The position numbers and the translations under genes are program-made. Positions 7,362 to 14,930 of a stretch of 58,703 nucleotides of DNA are shown one piece after another. The notes under the pieces were generated by a model, which made no database searches, was not told where the DNA came from, and saw only the letters and a list, made by a program, of their open reading frames with translations. Origin of the DNA: Paucilactobacillus nenjiangensis (GTDB taxonomy: Bacteria; Bacillota; Bacilli; Lactobacillales; Lactobacillaceae); the NCBI RefSeq assembly GCF_005405445.1, contig NZ_BJEB01000002.1, positions 1-58,703 on the forward strand, given 5' to 3'. How positions within the stretch are numbered: the stretch's first letter is position 1; each line of letters begins with the position of its first letter.

Positions 7362-9434
7362 TTGATTAATATTAGCCAAAAGAAACGGATTAACCTACTA
7401 GCGACCTATCTTGTTTCTCACGAATATGCCAACCTACATGACATCGCCAATGAGTTTTCCATTTCAAAACGAAGTGTTTTTTATTGGATTAAAGATCTAA
7501 ATAATCAGTTAGATGAACTAGAAATCGACCCGGTTCAACGATTAACACAAAGTAAATACTACTTAACTCCTTTATCAAAAGAAGATTTAAATCAATACGA
7601 TGATTTGGATAATGACAATTTTTCTATTGAATATTCAGACAAAACTACACGGCGTGATATTATTATTTGGAAATTAATTCAAGGTGAACACGAAATTACA
7701 CTTAGTAAAATGGCCGAATTTTTCAATGTTTCCAAAAATACCATCATCAATGATTTCCAGAACGTCAAATCCTATTTGGGCATGTATTCTCTTTCGGTGG
7801 ATAACGTCAAATACGGGAAAAAAATAAATGGTGCTGAAATCAATAAGCGCGCTTGGGTGTATGAAATTATCACCACTAAACAAAATCAAATCATTTTAAA
7901 TGAGTTGAATGGTGCAGATTACCGCTACCTAGTTGAGCAACTGACGAACTTACAAACCATCTCCAAAGTCATTTTCAGTGACAATTCGTTTGAAGCCCTA
8001 GCAAAATTCCTTTCATGGAATTTGAACCGGATTCGACTAAATGCTGATTGTGAGGTTGAGCAAGTCCCAAATGATCTCCACTCTTTAGATTCAGTTCTTA
8101 GTGATTGGCTTATCAAGCTGATTCAACAATACAAAAATACCGTTTCGGACAATGAAATTAATTACTTTAAGAATATTATTTATAGTGCACAAACGACTAA
8201 TATTCCCGAATGGCAAGCAACCAGTAGCTTACCAGTTGAACGATTAGTACCCGAAATTATCAGCCGTTTTAGTCGAATTTCAGGTACCAGTATTAGCTCT
8301 GAACAATTACAAATTGGATTAACCGCGCACTTACTCTCTACTTACCAAAGGTTAATCCTTGGTATCCCTTATAAATCTCCCAACTTGGAAGAAATTAAAA
8401 ATGATTATGCGGACCTCATGAATCTTACCAGTTTTGCAATTCAACCATTTGAAGCGTATGCCCACCAGCAATTACCAGAAGACGAGTTAGCCTTGATCAC
8501 CACCTATTTTGGTGGCCAAACTAGTTATTTAAAAAATACCAAATCGTTTACGACCAACATTGATGTGATTTTAATTTGTTCCAGTGGTGTCGGACCGTCT
8601 AACTTTTTAAAACAGACCCTGAAACGCAAATACACACAAATTAAGTTTTCCAAAGTGCTCAGTATTAAAGAATTTCAACAATTACGTGGCATCGTCAACA
8701 CGAAGTTGATTATTTCAACCGTGGAACTTGAAGATGAACCACTGGTAAAAACTGTTATCGTGCACTCCATTCCAACGGAGAAAGATTTTGCCTTAATTGA
8801 CAACGCATTACACCAAGTTGGGTTAACCGCCATGCATGACGCAAACGCCTTAGCGGTTGATGTGATGGATATCATTGGCAATGAAATGAAGATTGAGAAC
8901 CCCAAGACTTTAAATCAAAAGTTAGTCGATTATTTTAACCGCCAAGTTAACCCAGGTGCAATTTCTCAATCTAAAAATTATCATTTTATTCCCTCAATTA
9001 AAGAACTGCTGTTGCCATTAAATGTTACCATTACTAATCAGTCATTAAATTGGGAAGCTGCCATTCAAACTGCCTTTGTACCTTTACTCGACAATCATTC
9101 TATTAATGAAAGTTATATCACGGAAATTATTTCAAAATTGCAGACTGATGAACACGTTTTGATTGCTAAAGAAGGAATTTTACTAGCTCATTCAGAGCCA
9201 TCATCCAAGGTTTATAAATTAGGTATGTCCTTATTGAAGTTAAGTAAACCAACGGATTTAAAAGGACATCAAATTAATGTCATCATTTGTTTAGCACCGA
9301 AGGAAGAAAAACAACATTTACGCGCATTAAGTGGCCTGCTGGAAATCTTACAAAACGAGCAAAAATATCAATGCCTTATGAAGGCCGACAGTGAATCAGA
9401 AATTGCTTCTTTAATTGAAAGTTTAAAAAATTGA
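7362..9434 (+). CDS. PRD-containing BglG/MtlR-type transcriptional regulator
   Basis: A 690-aa PTS-controlled regulator. The order is: N-terminal helix-turn-helix domains (about 1-140, with YANLHDIANEFSISKRSVFYW), two PTS regulation domains in the middle (about 175-395), an EIIB-like domain with CSSGVGPSN near residue 410, and an EIIA-like C-terminal domain with the LLAHSEPS histidine region near 610. Such proteins activate the adjacent PTS operon and are tuned by phosphorylation. The start is TTG: AGGAGG lies just before it and no ATG fits. It is divergent from the PTS operon with a 155-base shared region. Confidence 0.88.
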   Translation: MINISQKKRINLLATYLVSHEYANLHDIANEFSISKRSVFYWIKDLNNQLDELEIDPVQRLTQSKYYLTPLSKEDLNQYDDLDNDNFSIEYSDKTTRRDIIIWKLIQGEHEITLSKMAEFFNVSKNTIINDFQNVKSYLGMYSLSVDNVKYGKKINGAEINKRAWVYEIITTKQNQIILNELNGADYRYLVEQLTNLQTISKVIFSDNSFEALAKFLSWNLNRIRLNADCEVEQVPNDLHSLDSVLSDWLIKLIQQYKNTVSDNEINYFKNIIYSAQTTNIPEWQATSSLPVERLVPEIISRFSRISGTSISSEQLQIGLTAHLLSTYQRLILGIPYKSPNLEEIKNDYADLMNLTSFAIQPFEAYAHQQLPEDELALITTYFGGQTSYLKNTKSFTTNIDVILICSSGVGPSNFLKQTLKRKYTQIKFSKVLSIKEFQQLRGIVNTKLIISTVELEDEPLVKTVIVHSIPTEKDFALIDNALHQVGLTAMHDANALAVDVMDIIGNEMKIENPKTLNQKLVDYFNRQVNPGAISQSKNYHFIPSIKELLLPLNVTITNQSLNWEAAIQTAFVPLLDNHSINESYITEIISKLQTDEHVLIAKEGILLAHSEPSSKVYKLGMSLLKLSKPTDLKGHQINVIICLAPKEEKQHLRALSGLLEILQNEQKYQCLMKADSESEIASLIESLKN

Positions 9435-9459
9435 CCATCGACAATATATTTTTGGTAAC

Positions 9460-9488
9460 TTGACCAACCCAATTTGCTTGGCTATAGT
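9460..9488 (+). promoter_or_regulatory. Promoter of the MazG-like gene
   Basis: TTGACC at 9460-9465, a 17-base spacer, and TATAGT at 9483-9488, followed by a GGAG ribosome binding site and ATG at 9521. Confidence 0.75.
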
Positions 9489-9520
9489 TTTGTTATACGA
9501 CACGACAAAGGAGCACAATT

Positions 9521-9838
9521 ATGAACATTTCTGAACACCAAGCGTGGCTAACTGATTTTTATAAAGAACGTGATTGGTACAAACTCTCGCCATTTATTCG
9601 ACTCAACTTTTTAACCGAAGAAGTTGGTGAAGTATCGCAAGCAATTCGCGATATGGAAATTGGTCGAGATCATCCGGGTGAAGCCAAACATACCCTCGAA
9701 TATCGCCAAAATCATTTACACGAAGAACTCGGCGATGCACTTGATCAAGTCCTAATATTAGCCAGTAAATATGACATTGATGCGCAAGATTTATTAGATG
9801 CTAGCGAACGAAAATTAAAAAAGCGATTCAATCTCTAG
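9521..9838 (+). CDS. MazG-like nucleotide pyrophosphohydrolase
   Basis: A 105-aa all-helical protein of the MazG/dUTPase superfamily, expected to hydrolyse a nucleoside triphosphate to the monophosphate and pyrophosphate, using magnesium held by acidic residues. The two halves of the metal site are visible: EEVGEVSQAI near residue 32 and EELGDALDQVLILA near residue 68, matching the EXXE...EXXD pattern. It is a single-domain form rather than the two-domain MazG. It has its own promoter. It may clean the nucleotide pool; its position next to toxin-antitoxin genes is suggestive only. Confidence 0.85.
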   Translation: MNISEHQAWLTDFYKERDWYKLSPFIRLNFLTEEVGEVSQAIRDMEIGRDHPGEAKHTLEYRQNHLHEELGDALDQVLILASKYDIDAQDLLDASERKLKKRFNL

Positions 9839-9990
9839 GCATGTTGAGTAAATAATGAGACCAAATTTGAGAACAATGTAATATCTTTTATTTTTATTAA
9901 AGTAACCCCTTTCAATTTTGTTAAATCAGCAATCGTGATAGTATGTATGTGTTGAATAGTTAACTTTTGTTAATTGAAAGTAGTTCTACA

Positions 9991-10440
9991 ATGTTAGCAA
10001 GTTATCCAGCCCTGTTCTATTCAAGTATTGGTATTGATGAACCGGCAGAATATTTCATCCATTTCCCCGATTTTAAAAATAGCGCGACTCAAGGAGATGA
10101 TATCCACGATGCGTTGATCATGGCATCTGATTGGCTAGGTATGAATTTAGTTGATTATGTCGCCAACGGAGGAGCGTTGCCACAGCCCTCCGATATCAAT
10201 CAATTGTCCCTTTTTAACAACAACCCATTCAAAAATGATCCTGATTTTAATCTCAAATACATCCCCAAAGAATCATTTATTTCAATGGTTAACGTTAACT
10301 TAGCAGACTACTTAGAACTGGATGAACCAATCGAGAAAAAAGGGACCATTCCTAAATGGGCTGACGAACGTGCAACCAGCTTACATTTGGATCTCGGCGA
10401 AACTCTAGTTGATTCAATATTAGAAAAAGAAATCCGTTAA
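9991..10440 (+). CDS. hicB: Solitary HicB-family antitoxin
   Basis: A 149-aa HicB-like protein with the partly degraded RNase H-like fold at the N-terminus (MLASYPALFY... HFPDF... DDIHDALIMASDWLG) and a C-terminal helix region (GTIPKWADERA...LVDSILEKE) like a DNA-binding arm. It is clearly a paralogue of the HicB at 10816, sharing the start, the MASDWLG segment, and SFISMVNVNLADYL. No hicA is seen in front of it, and a terminator separates it from the following hicA. The start is placed at the ATG that aligns with the paralogue; the ribosome binding site is weak (AAAGTAG). Confidence 0.85.
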   Translation: MLASYPALFYSSIGIDEPAEYFIHFPDFKNSATQGDDIHDALIMASDWLGMNLVDYVANGGALPQPSDINQLSLFNNNPFKNDPDFNLKYIPKESFISMVNVNLADYLELDEPIEKKGTIPKWADERATSLHLDLGETLVDSILEKEIR

Positions 10441-10445
10441 ATATT

Positions 10446-10481
10446 AAAGTGCTTAATTCGAATTTGAATTAGGCACTTTTT
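10446..10481 (+). terminator. Terminator after the solitary hicB
   Basis: AAAGTGCTTAATTC faces GAATTAGGCACTTTTT, a long stem with one bulge and a T run. It makes this hicB a separate transcription unit from hicA-hicB. Confidence 0.85.
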
Positions 10482-10556
10482 AAATTCTCTGAGATTAATT
10501 TAAGCTGAATAACCAAATTATTTCGTACTTAACTTATGTAGGTACAATTGTATTTA

Positions 10557-10586
10557 TTGATTAACACGTGTTATACGTGTTATAAT
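10557..10586 (+). promoter_or_regulatory. hicAB promoter with tandem 9-bp operator repeats
   Basis: TTGATT (10557-10562), an 18-base spacer, and TATAAT (10581-10586). The spacer holds two exact, abutting direct repeats, ACGTGTTAT at 10566-10574 and 10575-10583; the first also forms the palindrome AACACGTGTT. This is the likely binding site for HicB autoregulation. Confidence 0.75.
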
Positions 10587-10609
10587 TTCAGCATATGGAG
10601 AACTCCACA

Positions 10610-10795
10610 ATGCCAATGACTCAACGGCAAATGGTTAAGTTGTTACACCGTCACGGATGGAACAAAGTTATTGGTGGTAAAGGCTCTCACATTAAAATGA
10701 GCAAAGCTGGCCACAGACCAATTACTGTTCCGCATGGTGAACTAAATAGAATTACGCAAGATGCAATCTTTAAGGAAGCAAACTTAATAATATAA
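10610..10795 (+). CDS. hicA: HicA-family mRNA interferase toxin
   Basis: A 61-aa toxin with the double-stranded-RNA-binding-like fold of HicA. It begins MPMTQRQMVKLLHRHGW and has the catalytic histidine in GKGSHIKM near residue 27, then PITVPHGELNR. It would cleave mRNA unless bound by HicB. GGAG nine bases before this ATG supports it over the ATG five codons upstream, which itself overlaps that GGAG. It is 20 bases ahead of the cognate hicB, the usual toxin-first order of hicAB loci. Confidence 0.9.
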   Translation: MPMTQRQMVKLLHRHGWNKVIGGKGSHIKMSKAGHRPITVPHGELNRITQDAIFKEANLII

Positions 10796-10815
10796 ATTTA
10801 GAAAGGAGTCTTAAT

Positions 10816-11250
10816 ATGTTAGTCAGCTATCCAGCCTTATTTTACTTTTTAGAAAATGAACCGGTTAATTATTATATCTACTTTCCTGATATCAAAAGTA
10901 CTGGCACTCAAGGAACTGATATCCCAGATGCCATGTCAATGGCTTCCGATTGGTTAGGAATCATGCTAGCTGATGATATTACGAATGAACGCCCAGTTGC
11001 AAACCCTTCAAACATCAACGATTTGTCTTTGAAAACCGATGCACCTCAGCAAACTTTAAATTTTGATCCAACGCGTTCATTTATCTCAATGGTCAATGTT
11101 GATTTAACAAACTACCTCACTGCAAATCATCCAATTAAGAAAACCTTGACGATTCCGCAATGGGCAGAAAAAATTGGGCAAAAATTAAATATCAACTTTT
11201 CTCAAACTCTAACTGATGCTATTCTCGCTAAAAATATTAAAACTAAATAA
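10816..11250 (+). CDS. hicB: HicB-family antitoxin, partner of HicA
   Basis: A 144-aa antitoxin that binds HicA and most likely represses its own operon. The N-terminal part (MLVSYPALFYFLENEPVNYYIYFPDI, then AMSMASDWLG) is the HicB partner-binding domain; the C-terminal part (LTIPQWAEKIGQKL...LTDAILAK) looks like a ribbon-helix-helix or HTH arm. AGAAAGGAG gives a strong ribosome binding site, favouring excess antitoxin. It is a diverged paralogue of the solitary HicB at 9991. Confidence 0.9.
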   Translation: MLVSYPALFYFLENEPVNYYIYFPDIKSTGTQGTDIPDAMSMASDWLGIMLADDITNERPVANPSNINDLSLKTDAPQQTLNFDPTRSFISMVNVDLTNYLTANHPIKKTLTIPQWAEKIGQKLNINFSQTLTDAILAKNIKTK

Positions 11251-11265
11251 TTTCCAGTCAAAAAC

Positions 11266-11300
11266 AGTGATGCAACCCTCATTTGAAGGTTCATCACTTT
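11266..11300. terminator. Shared terminator between hicB and glycerate kinase
   Basis: AGTGATGCAACC faces GGTTCATCACTT with short loop TCATTTGAA. It lies between convergent genes and slightly overlaps the kinase stop codon; A/T tracts flank both sides. Confidence 0.75.
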
Positions 11301-12426
11301 ATTTGTTTTCAATCAATTCAATTACCTGCGCTGCATTACGTCCAGCTTGTGTCACTAACTTTTGGGTTTGTTGGATAGCCGTTTCGACCGTCATCGGCCG
11401 GCTCACACTTGGAATCACTAAATCAATTCCATGTTGGTACGCCCCTTGATATTCATCCCCTGCACTGCCTGTAATTGCAATCACTGGTAGCTGGTGTTGC
11501 TTAGCTAACTGCGCCACTCCAATCGGTACCTTACCACCCAATGATTGTCCATCAATTTTGCCTTCACCCGTAATTACCACATCGGCCGTTAACAACTTGT
11601 CTGGTAAGCCAATCAGTTTCATCACCGTTTGAATGCCAGATTCAATTTTGGAATGGCAAAAAGCTAAGAGAGCAAAACCAATCCCGCCTGCTGCACCTGC
11701 ACCGGCTTCATTCGCATGATTTTCATGTGCGACTTGGTCCGCAAATTTTTCAATCATTTCGTCTAGTTCAACAACTTGTTGTTCGTTAGCACCTTTTTGT
11801 GGTCCAAAAATATAACTGGCACCTTGTTTGCCCGTTAACGGATTGGTGACATCAGACAAACCAATGATTTGAACTCCCACCAAGTTGCGTTCTAATTGAA
11901 TCGTATCAATTGTACTAATTTGATCTAAGTTTGTTGGAACGCCTTCAAGTAAATGCGCATTTTCATCTAAGAACCGCGCACCCAACGCTTGCAACATCCC
12001 CAGTCCAGCATCATTTGACGCACTTCCACCGAGGCCGACATAAATCGTCTTTGCACCTTGATCAATGGCTTGTAACATTTGCTGGCCCACACCGTACGAA
12101 CTAGCTCGCATCACGTCCAGTCGACCGTCAATCAAAGTAATCCCATCTGCTTGTGCCACTTCAATAATCGCCGTTTGAGGATCAAGTAATCCCCAGTGGG
12201 CTTCAACTGCTTCGCCAAACGGGTTTTTGACTGGTTTGGAATAGACTTCTCTGTGAGTCGCATCAGTCACCACCGAAACTGTGCCCTCACCACCATCGGC
12301 AATCGCAACTTTTTCAATCTCAAACTGTGAATTGCCTTGCTGCAACCCAGTTTCAATATAATTCGCAATTTCTTCCGAGGTCCCACTACCCTTAAATGAA
12401 TCCACGGCGATAATTATTTTTGTCAT
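11299..12426 (-). CDS. Glycerate kinase
   Basis: A 375-aa glycerate kinase of the GarK/GlxK family, phosphorylating D-glycerate with ATP so it can enter glycolysis. Family landmarks are the N-terminal IIIAVDSFKGSGTSEE, the glycine-rich GLGGSASNDAGLGMLQALGA near residue 120, ADGGEGTV near residue 50, and TGEGKIDGQS near residue 280. Translation is placed at the ATG after GAAAAGAGA; in-frame codons upstream lack family similarity. It stands alone amid toxin-antitoxin genes with no other glycerate or glyoxylate genes nearby. Confidence 0.92.
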   Translation of the reverse strand: MTKIIIAVDSFKGSGTSEEIANYIETGLQQGNSQFEIEKVAIADGGEGTVSVVTDATHREVYSKPVKNPFGEAVEAHWGLLDPQTAIIEVAQADGITLIDGRLDVMRASSYGVGQQMLQAIDQGAKTIYVGLGGSASNDAGLGMLQALGARFLDENAHLLEGVPTNLDQISTIDTIQLERNLVGVQIIGLSDVTNPLTGKQGASYIFGPQKGANEQQVVELDEMIEKFADQVAHENHANEAGAGAAGGIGFALLAFCHSKIESGIQTVMKLIGLPDKLLTADVVITGEGKIDGQSLGGKVPIGVAQLAKQHQLPVIAITGSAGDEYQGAYQHGIDLVIPSVSRPMTVETAIQQTQKLVTQAGRNAAQVIELIENK

Positions 12427-12544
12427 GTGTAATCTCTTTTCCGATATTTGATAGTGGTATCTTAACATATTTGTGGTAAATGGCAGTTTTTCATCGTATT
12501 TAATACATGTAACCATACGCCTCGAGATTGTCCGAGCAATCTTT

Positions 12545-12573
12545 TTGACGTACGTAGTTACGTGCGCTAAAAT
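12545..12573 (+). promoter_or_regulatory. yefM-yoeB promoter and operator
   Basis: TTGACG (12545-12550), 17 bases, TAAAAT (12568-12573). The spacer contains the inverted repeat ACGTA-GT-TACGT at 12552-12563, a likely YefM operator inside the promoter. Confidence 0.7.
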
Positions 12574-12606
12574 AACACTATAAATTCAAAGAAAGGAGTT
12601 AATCAT

Positions 12607-12897
12607 ATGCAAGATATTTATACCCCAACTAAAGCCCGTCAAAATTTGTATTCAATCTTAAAAGATGTTAATGCCAATAGTCGTCCTGTAATTATCACTC
12701 GTGCTAATGGTGATGAAAGTAGCTCGGCCGTGCTCGTCAGCAAAAAGGATTGGGATGCACAACAAGAAACAATGGCCCTGTTAGCTAATGGTCAGTTACA
12801 ATTTGCTTTAGCACACGAACACGATGAAACTGAGGATATCGATGATGTGATTGCTTCAATTGATTCTGAGATTGAACATGAAAGTCCAAATGAATAA
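12607..12897 (+). CDS. yefM: YefM/Phd-type antitoxin
   Basis: A 96-aa antitoxin. The N-terminal Phd/YefM fold (YTPTKARQNLYSILKDVNANSRPVIITRANGDESSSAVLVSKKDW) binds DNA and dimerises; the acidic C-terminal tail (EHDETEDIDDVIASIDSEIEHE) is the usual toxin-wrapping segment. AAAGGAG lies before the ATG. It overlaps the toxin gene by 8 bases (ATGAATAA), implying translational coupling with antitoxin made first. The upstream palindrome in the promoter spacer is the probable self-operator. Confidence 0.92.
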   Translation: MQDIYTPTKARQNLYSILKDVNANSRPVIITRANGDESSSAVLVSKKDWDAQQETMALLANGQLQFALAHEHDETEDIDDVIASIDSEIEHESPNE

Positions 12898-13156
12898 CTG
12901 GCACGTTCAGGCCGTTAAGTCAGCACGGAAAGATTTAAAAAAAGCCCGTCAAAGTAATTTGAATCGAGCATTGATGGAAATTATTGATACATTAAGGACC
13001 AATCCATATGCGCAAACTCAGTCATTTGAAAAATTAACCCCACCTGCCGCCGGTAAATATTCACGCAGATTAAATAGTCAGCATCGAGTTGTTTATATCA
13101 TTGATATCCCTAGTCATACCGTCACAATTTTGTCGGCCTGGTCACACTACGAATAA
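12890..13156 (+). CDS. yoeB: YoeB/Txe-type ribosome-dependent mRNA interferase
   Basis: An 88-aa toxin of the RelE/YoeB family that cleaves mRNA at the ribosomal A site. Motifs fit: the KSARKDLKKARQ helix at the N-terminus, a glutamate in SFEKLTP near residue 46, YSRRLNSQHRVVYII with the conserved arginines, and the C-terminal SHYE carrying the His-Tyr pair of the active site. The start is the ATG overlapping the yefM stop; a slightly earlier in-frame ATG (MKVQM) is possible. Confidence 0.92.
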   Translation: MNNWHVQAVKSARKDLKKARQSNLNRALMEIIDTLRTNPYAQTQSFEKLTPPAAGKYSRRLNSQHRVVYIIDIPSHTVTILSAWSHYE

Positions 13157-13212
13157 CTCACCACTTGAAGTGGTATACTGTACTCACCCTTGGCAGGAAC
13201 TATAGGCGCAAC

Positions 13213-13256
13213 GGAGTCGTAACGAAACTAATGTTTTGTTCAACGGCTCCTTTTTT
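13213..13256 (+). terminator. Terminator after yefM-yoeB
   Basis: GGAGTCGT (13213-13220) faces ACGGCTCC (13243-13250) with inner AAAC/GTTT pairing and a six-T run. Confidence 0.8.
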
Positions 13257-13291
13257 GATTTCAACTATTTGAGAAACGGCTCCATGACTAG

Positions 13292-13630
13292 TTATTCAGT
13301 CATTTCTGCAAAGATTTCAGCAACTTCACCGATTAACAATGCATCTGCACGTGCTAATTGTTTAGTCTTTCGAGCTAACAAATCAATCGTTATGATTTGA
13401 TCTGTCATGACCACTCCAGTGATGTTACCAGCACGTCCGTCAATTGCGACGTGTAATGGAAAATGTTTATTATGACTGGTAATTGGGAAAACCGATACAA
13501 AGCCACTGACCTGCTGGCTTTCTTGATTAGTCCAAACTAGTCCTAGTCGGTATCCCTGTTGTTCATGACCTAATGATGGATCAAAATTTAACGCAATGAT
13601 ATCTCCACGTTGGTAGGTATTAAATTTCAT
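13292..13630 (-). CDS. mazF: MazF/PemK-family mRNA interferase toxin
   Basis: A 112-aa endoribonuclease toxin with the family start YQRGDIIALNFDPSLGHEQQGYRLGLV, the beta-barrel core FVSVFPITSHNKHFPLHV, and GVVMTDQIITIDLLARK. The arginine after the first GD motif and the threonine-containing SVFPITS strand are the usual catalytic neighbourhood. It follows mazE by 30 bases on the same strand with a GAAAGGA ribosome binding site. It is convergent with yoeB and ends close to that operon's terminator. Confidence 0.92.
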   Translation of the reverse strand: MKFNTYQRGDIIALNFDPSLGHEQQGYRLGLVWTNQESQQVSGFVSVFPITSHNKHFPLHVAIDGRAGNITGVVMTDQIITIDLLARKTKQLARADALLIGEVAEIFAEMTE

Positions 13631-13660
13631 AGGAGTTTAATCCTTTCAATCATATTTTGG

Positions 13661-13924
13661 TTACCATATTTCGCGGCCTTTGGGACCTGGCAAATCATTC
13701 GAGGCAATTTCACGGTTCTTGAGGTAATCTTGTGGATCATAATCTGCAAAGCGCTGCATCAGTTTTGACTGTTGACTAGTTTTTTCAATGATAATTTTGC
13801 CGTCATTAACGGTTAATGTAACCTGCTCGTTATCGATATTTTCAACTCCAATTTGTTTTAACATTTTTTTTGATAAGCGAATTCCTTGTGAGTTTCCCCA
13901 TTTTGAAATATTGGTGACCGTCAT
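13661..13924 (-). CDS. mazE: MazE-type antitoxin (AbrB/SpoVT domain)
   Basis: An 87-aa antitoxin. The N-terminal swapped-hairpin AbrB domain reads ISKWGNSQGIRLSKKMLKQIGV, the standard DNA-binding part of MazE; the C-terminal region (residues 55-87) is the flexible toxin-neutralising tail. TGAGGAGG gives a strong ribosome binding site. It precedes mazF in a two-gene operon, antitoxin first. Confidence 0.92.
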   Translation of the reverse strand: MTVTNISKWGNSQGIRLSKKMLKQIGVENIDNEQVTLTVNDGKIIIEKTSQQSKLMQRFADYDPQDYLKNREIASNDLPGPKGREIW

Positions 13925-13956
13925 GGTATGACCTCCTCAATTACTAGTTTTAATTA

Positions 13957-13986
13957 AGTATATACATTGGGATATCCTTTCGTCAA
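13957..13986 (-). promoter_or_regulatory. mazEF promoter
   Basis: On the minus strand TTGACG (13981-13986), an 18-base spacer, and TATACT (13957-13962). The spacer contains the palindrome GGATATCC, a possible MazE contact. Confidence 0.7.
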
Positions 13987-14039
13987 TCAAGTCACATTAG
14001 TTAAATACGTCAAATTTGGCCAATTGCATTTTTTTGCAT

Positions 14040-14159
14040 AAAAATACCCCACTCCGACATGAAGTGAGGTAGGAAAGACATAAGTAGTGCCTATGCAGCG
14101 ACTGATAATTCAGCTGATGTTCACCCAGGGGATCACACGAAACATAGGTCTTATCTATG
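14040..14159 (-). ncRNA. Candidate structured small RNA of about 120 nt
   Basis: This stretch lies between mazE and the DUF3800 gene, has no credible ORF, but carries a full promoter on the minus strand (14165-14193) and ends in a hairpin plus T run (stem TACCTCACT / AGTGGGGTA at 14045-14071, then TATTTTT). Within it CTGAATTATCAG and CAGC/GCTG form one stem, and CCTATG near the start can pair with CATAGG further on. The layout resembles small regulatory or type I antitoxin RNAs, but no hydrophobic toxin ORF is seen opposite. Function unknown. Confidence 0.55.
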
Positions 14160-14164
14160 ACTAC

Positions 14165-14193
14165 ATTATACAACCTGCGCAGCCGTTTGTTAA
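14165..14193 (-). promoter_or_regulatory. Promoter of the candidate small RNA
   Basis: TTAACA (14188-14193), exactly 17 bases, and TATAAT (14165-14170) on the minus strand, starting 3 bases beyond the DUF3800 stop codon. No ribosome binding site or ORF follows, which points to an RNA product. Confidence 0.7.
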
Positions 14194-14195
14194 CT

Positions 14196-14858
14196 TTATT
14201 GACCGAACTGATCAGCAGGTAAAAATTGATGATTTTTCAAAGATGGCTCAACATACGTAATTAAATTATTTTTGCCCGAGAGATAATATTGGTTGATGGC
14301 ATTGGCCACAAAATCGGCTGTTTGAATGCCATAATCCAGGTGGGATTCAATGTACATGCCATTAAATTCAATGTCATACATATTGTTTTCATAAACTAAA
14401 TGAATTTTCAGATAATCTTCAAACGAATTCTTACTTTGGACTTGAATCGTCCGTGCATCTAAGTAACAATTCAGCTGACGAACGTCGGGATTATCACGGA
14501 CGATGGCATCAATCACATATTTCGACATAAAGTTATAAAAAGCGGCCTTATCATCTAACCATTGATGATGAATTTTTTCTTTATCAGTCGTGATGCTGTA
14601 AACTTGAATATCGGGTTTACACAGTGATTGCAAGACAATTTGCTTATCTTCCGGGTTCAAATAGGCGGCCTTCACTTCCCCGTCCTTCCAAACCTTGTTG
14701 ATATGTTTTTGTTTCATAAATAAACTGGCTTTTTTCATCCGGCGACGAATCGTTTTGGTTTTGGCAATATCAACCACCACAAAAGCAATCGTGAAATAGC
14801 GCCCAGCACCATAGCCCAGATTACCAGATTCATCGATAAACACATCAATTGACCTCAC
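14196..14858 (-). CDS. DUF3800 domain protein
   Basis: A 220-aa protein with the DUF3800 signature: FIDESGNLGYG near the N-terminus and GIQTADFVANAINQYY towards the C-terminus, which frame an RNase H-like fold with conserved acidic residues. The family is widespread near defence and mobile genes, but its biochemical role is not established. The start GTG is chosen because GAGGGG lies 8 bases upstream; another GTG three codons earlier overlaps it. It is downstream of the 14931 gene on the same strand (72-base gap with a possible extended -10, TGTTATATT). Confidence 0.85.
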   Translation of the reverse strand: MRSIDVFIDESGNLGYGAGRYFTIAFVVVDIAKTKTIRRRMKKASLFMKQKHINKVWKDGEVKAAYLNPEDKQIVLQSLCKPDIQVYSITTDKEKIHHQWLDDKAAFYNFMSKYVIDAIVRDNPDVRQLNCYLDARTIQVQSKNSFEDYLKIHLVYENNMYDIEFNGMYIESHLDYGIQTADFVANAINQYYLSGKNNLITYVEPSLKNHQFLPADQFGQ

Positions 14859-14930
14859 CGTGATCACCCCTCGCAGTTATTTGTATTCAATATAACATAA
14901 CGAAGCGGAAATAAGGCGTGCACTGCATTC

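Noticed and set aside
14080-14265. Plus-strand frame starting MQRLIIQLMF across the candidate RNA
   Set aside because: No ribosome binding site and overlaps the DUF3800 3' end; the promoter and terminator here are on the other strand.
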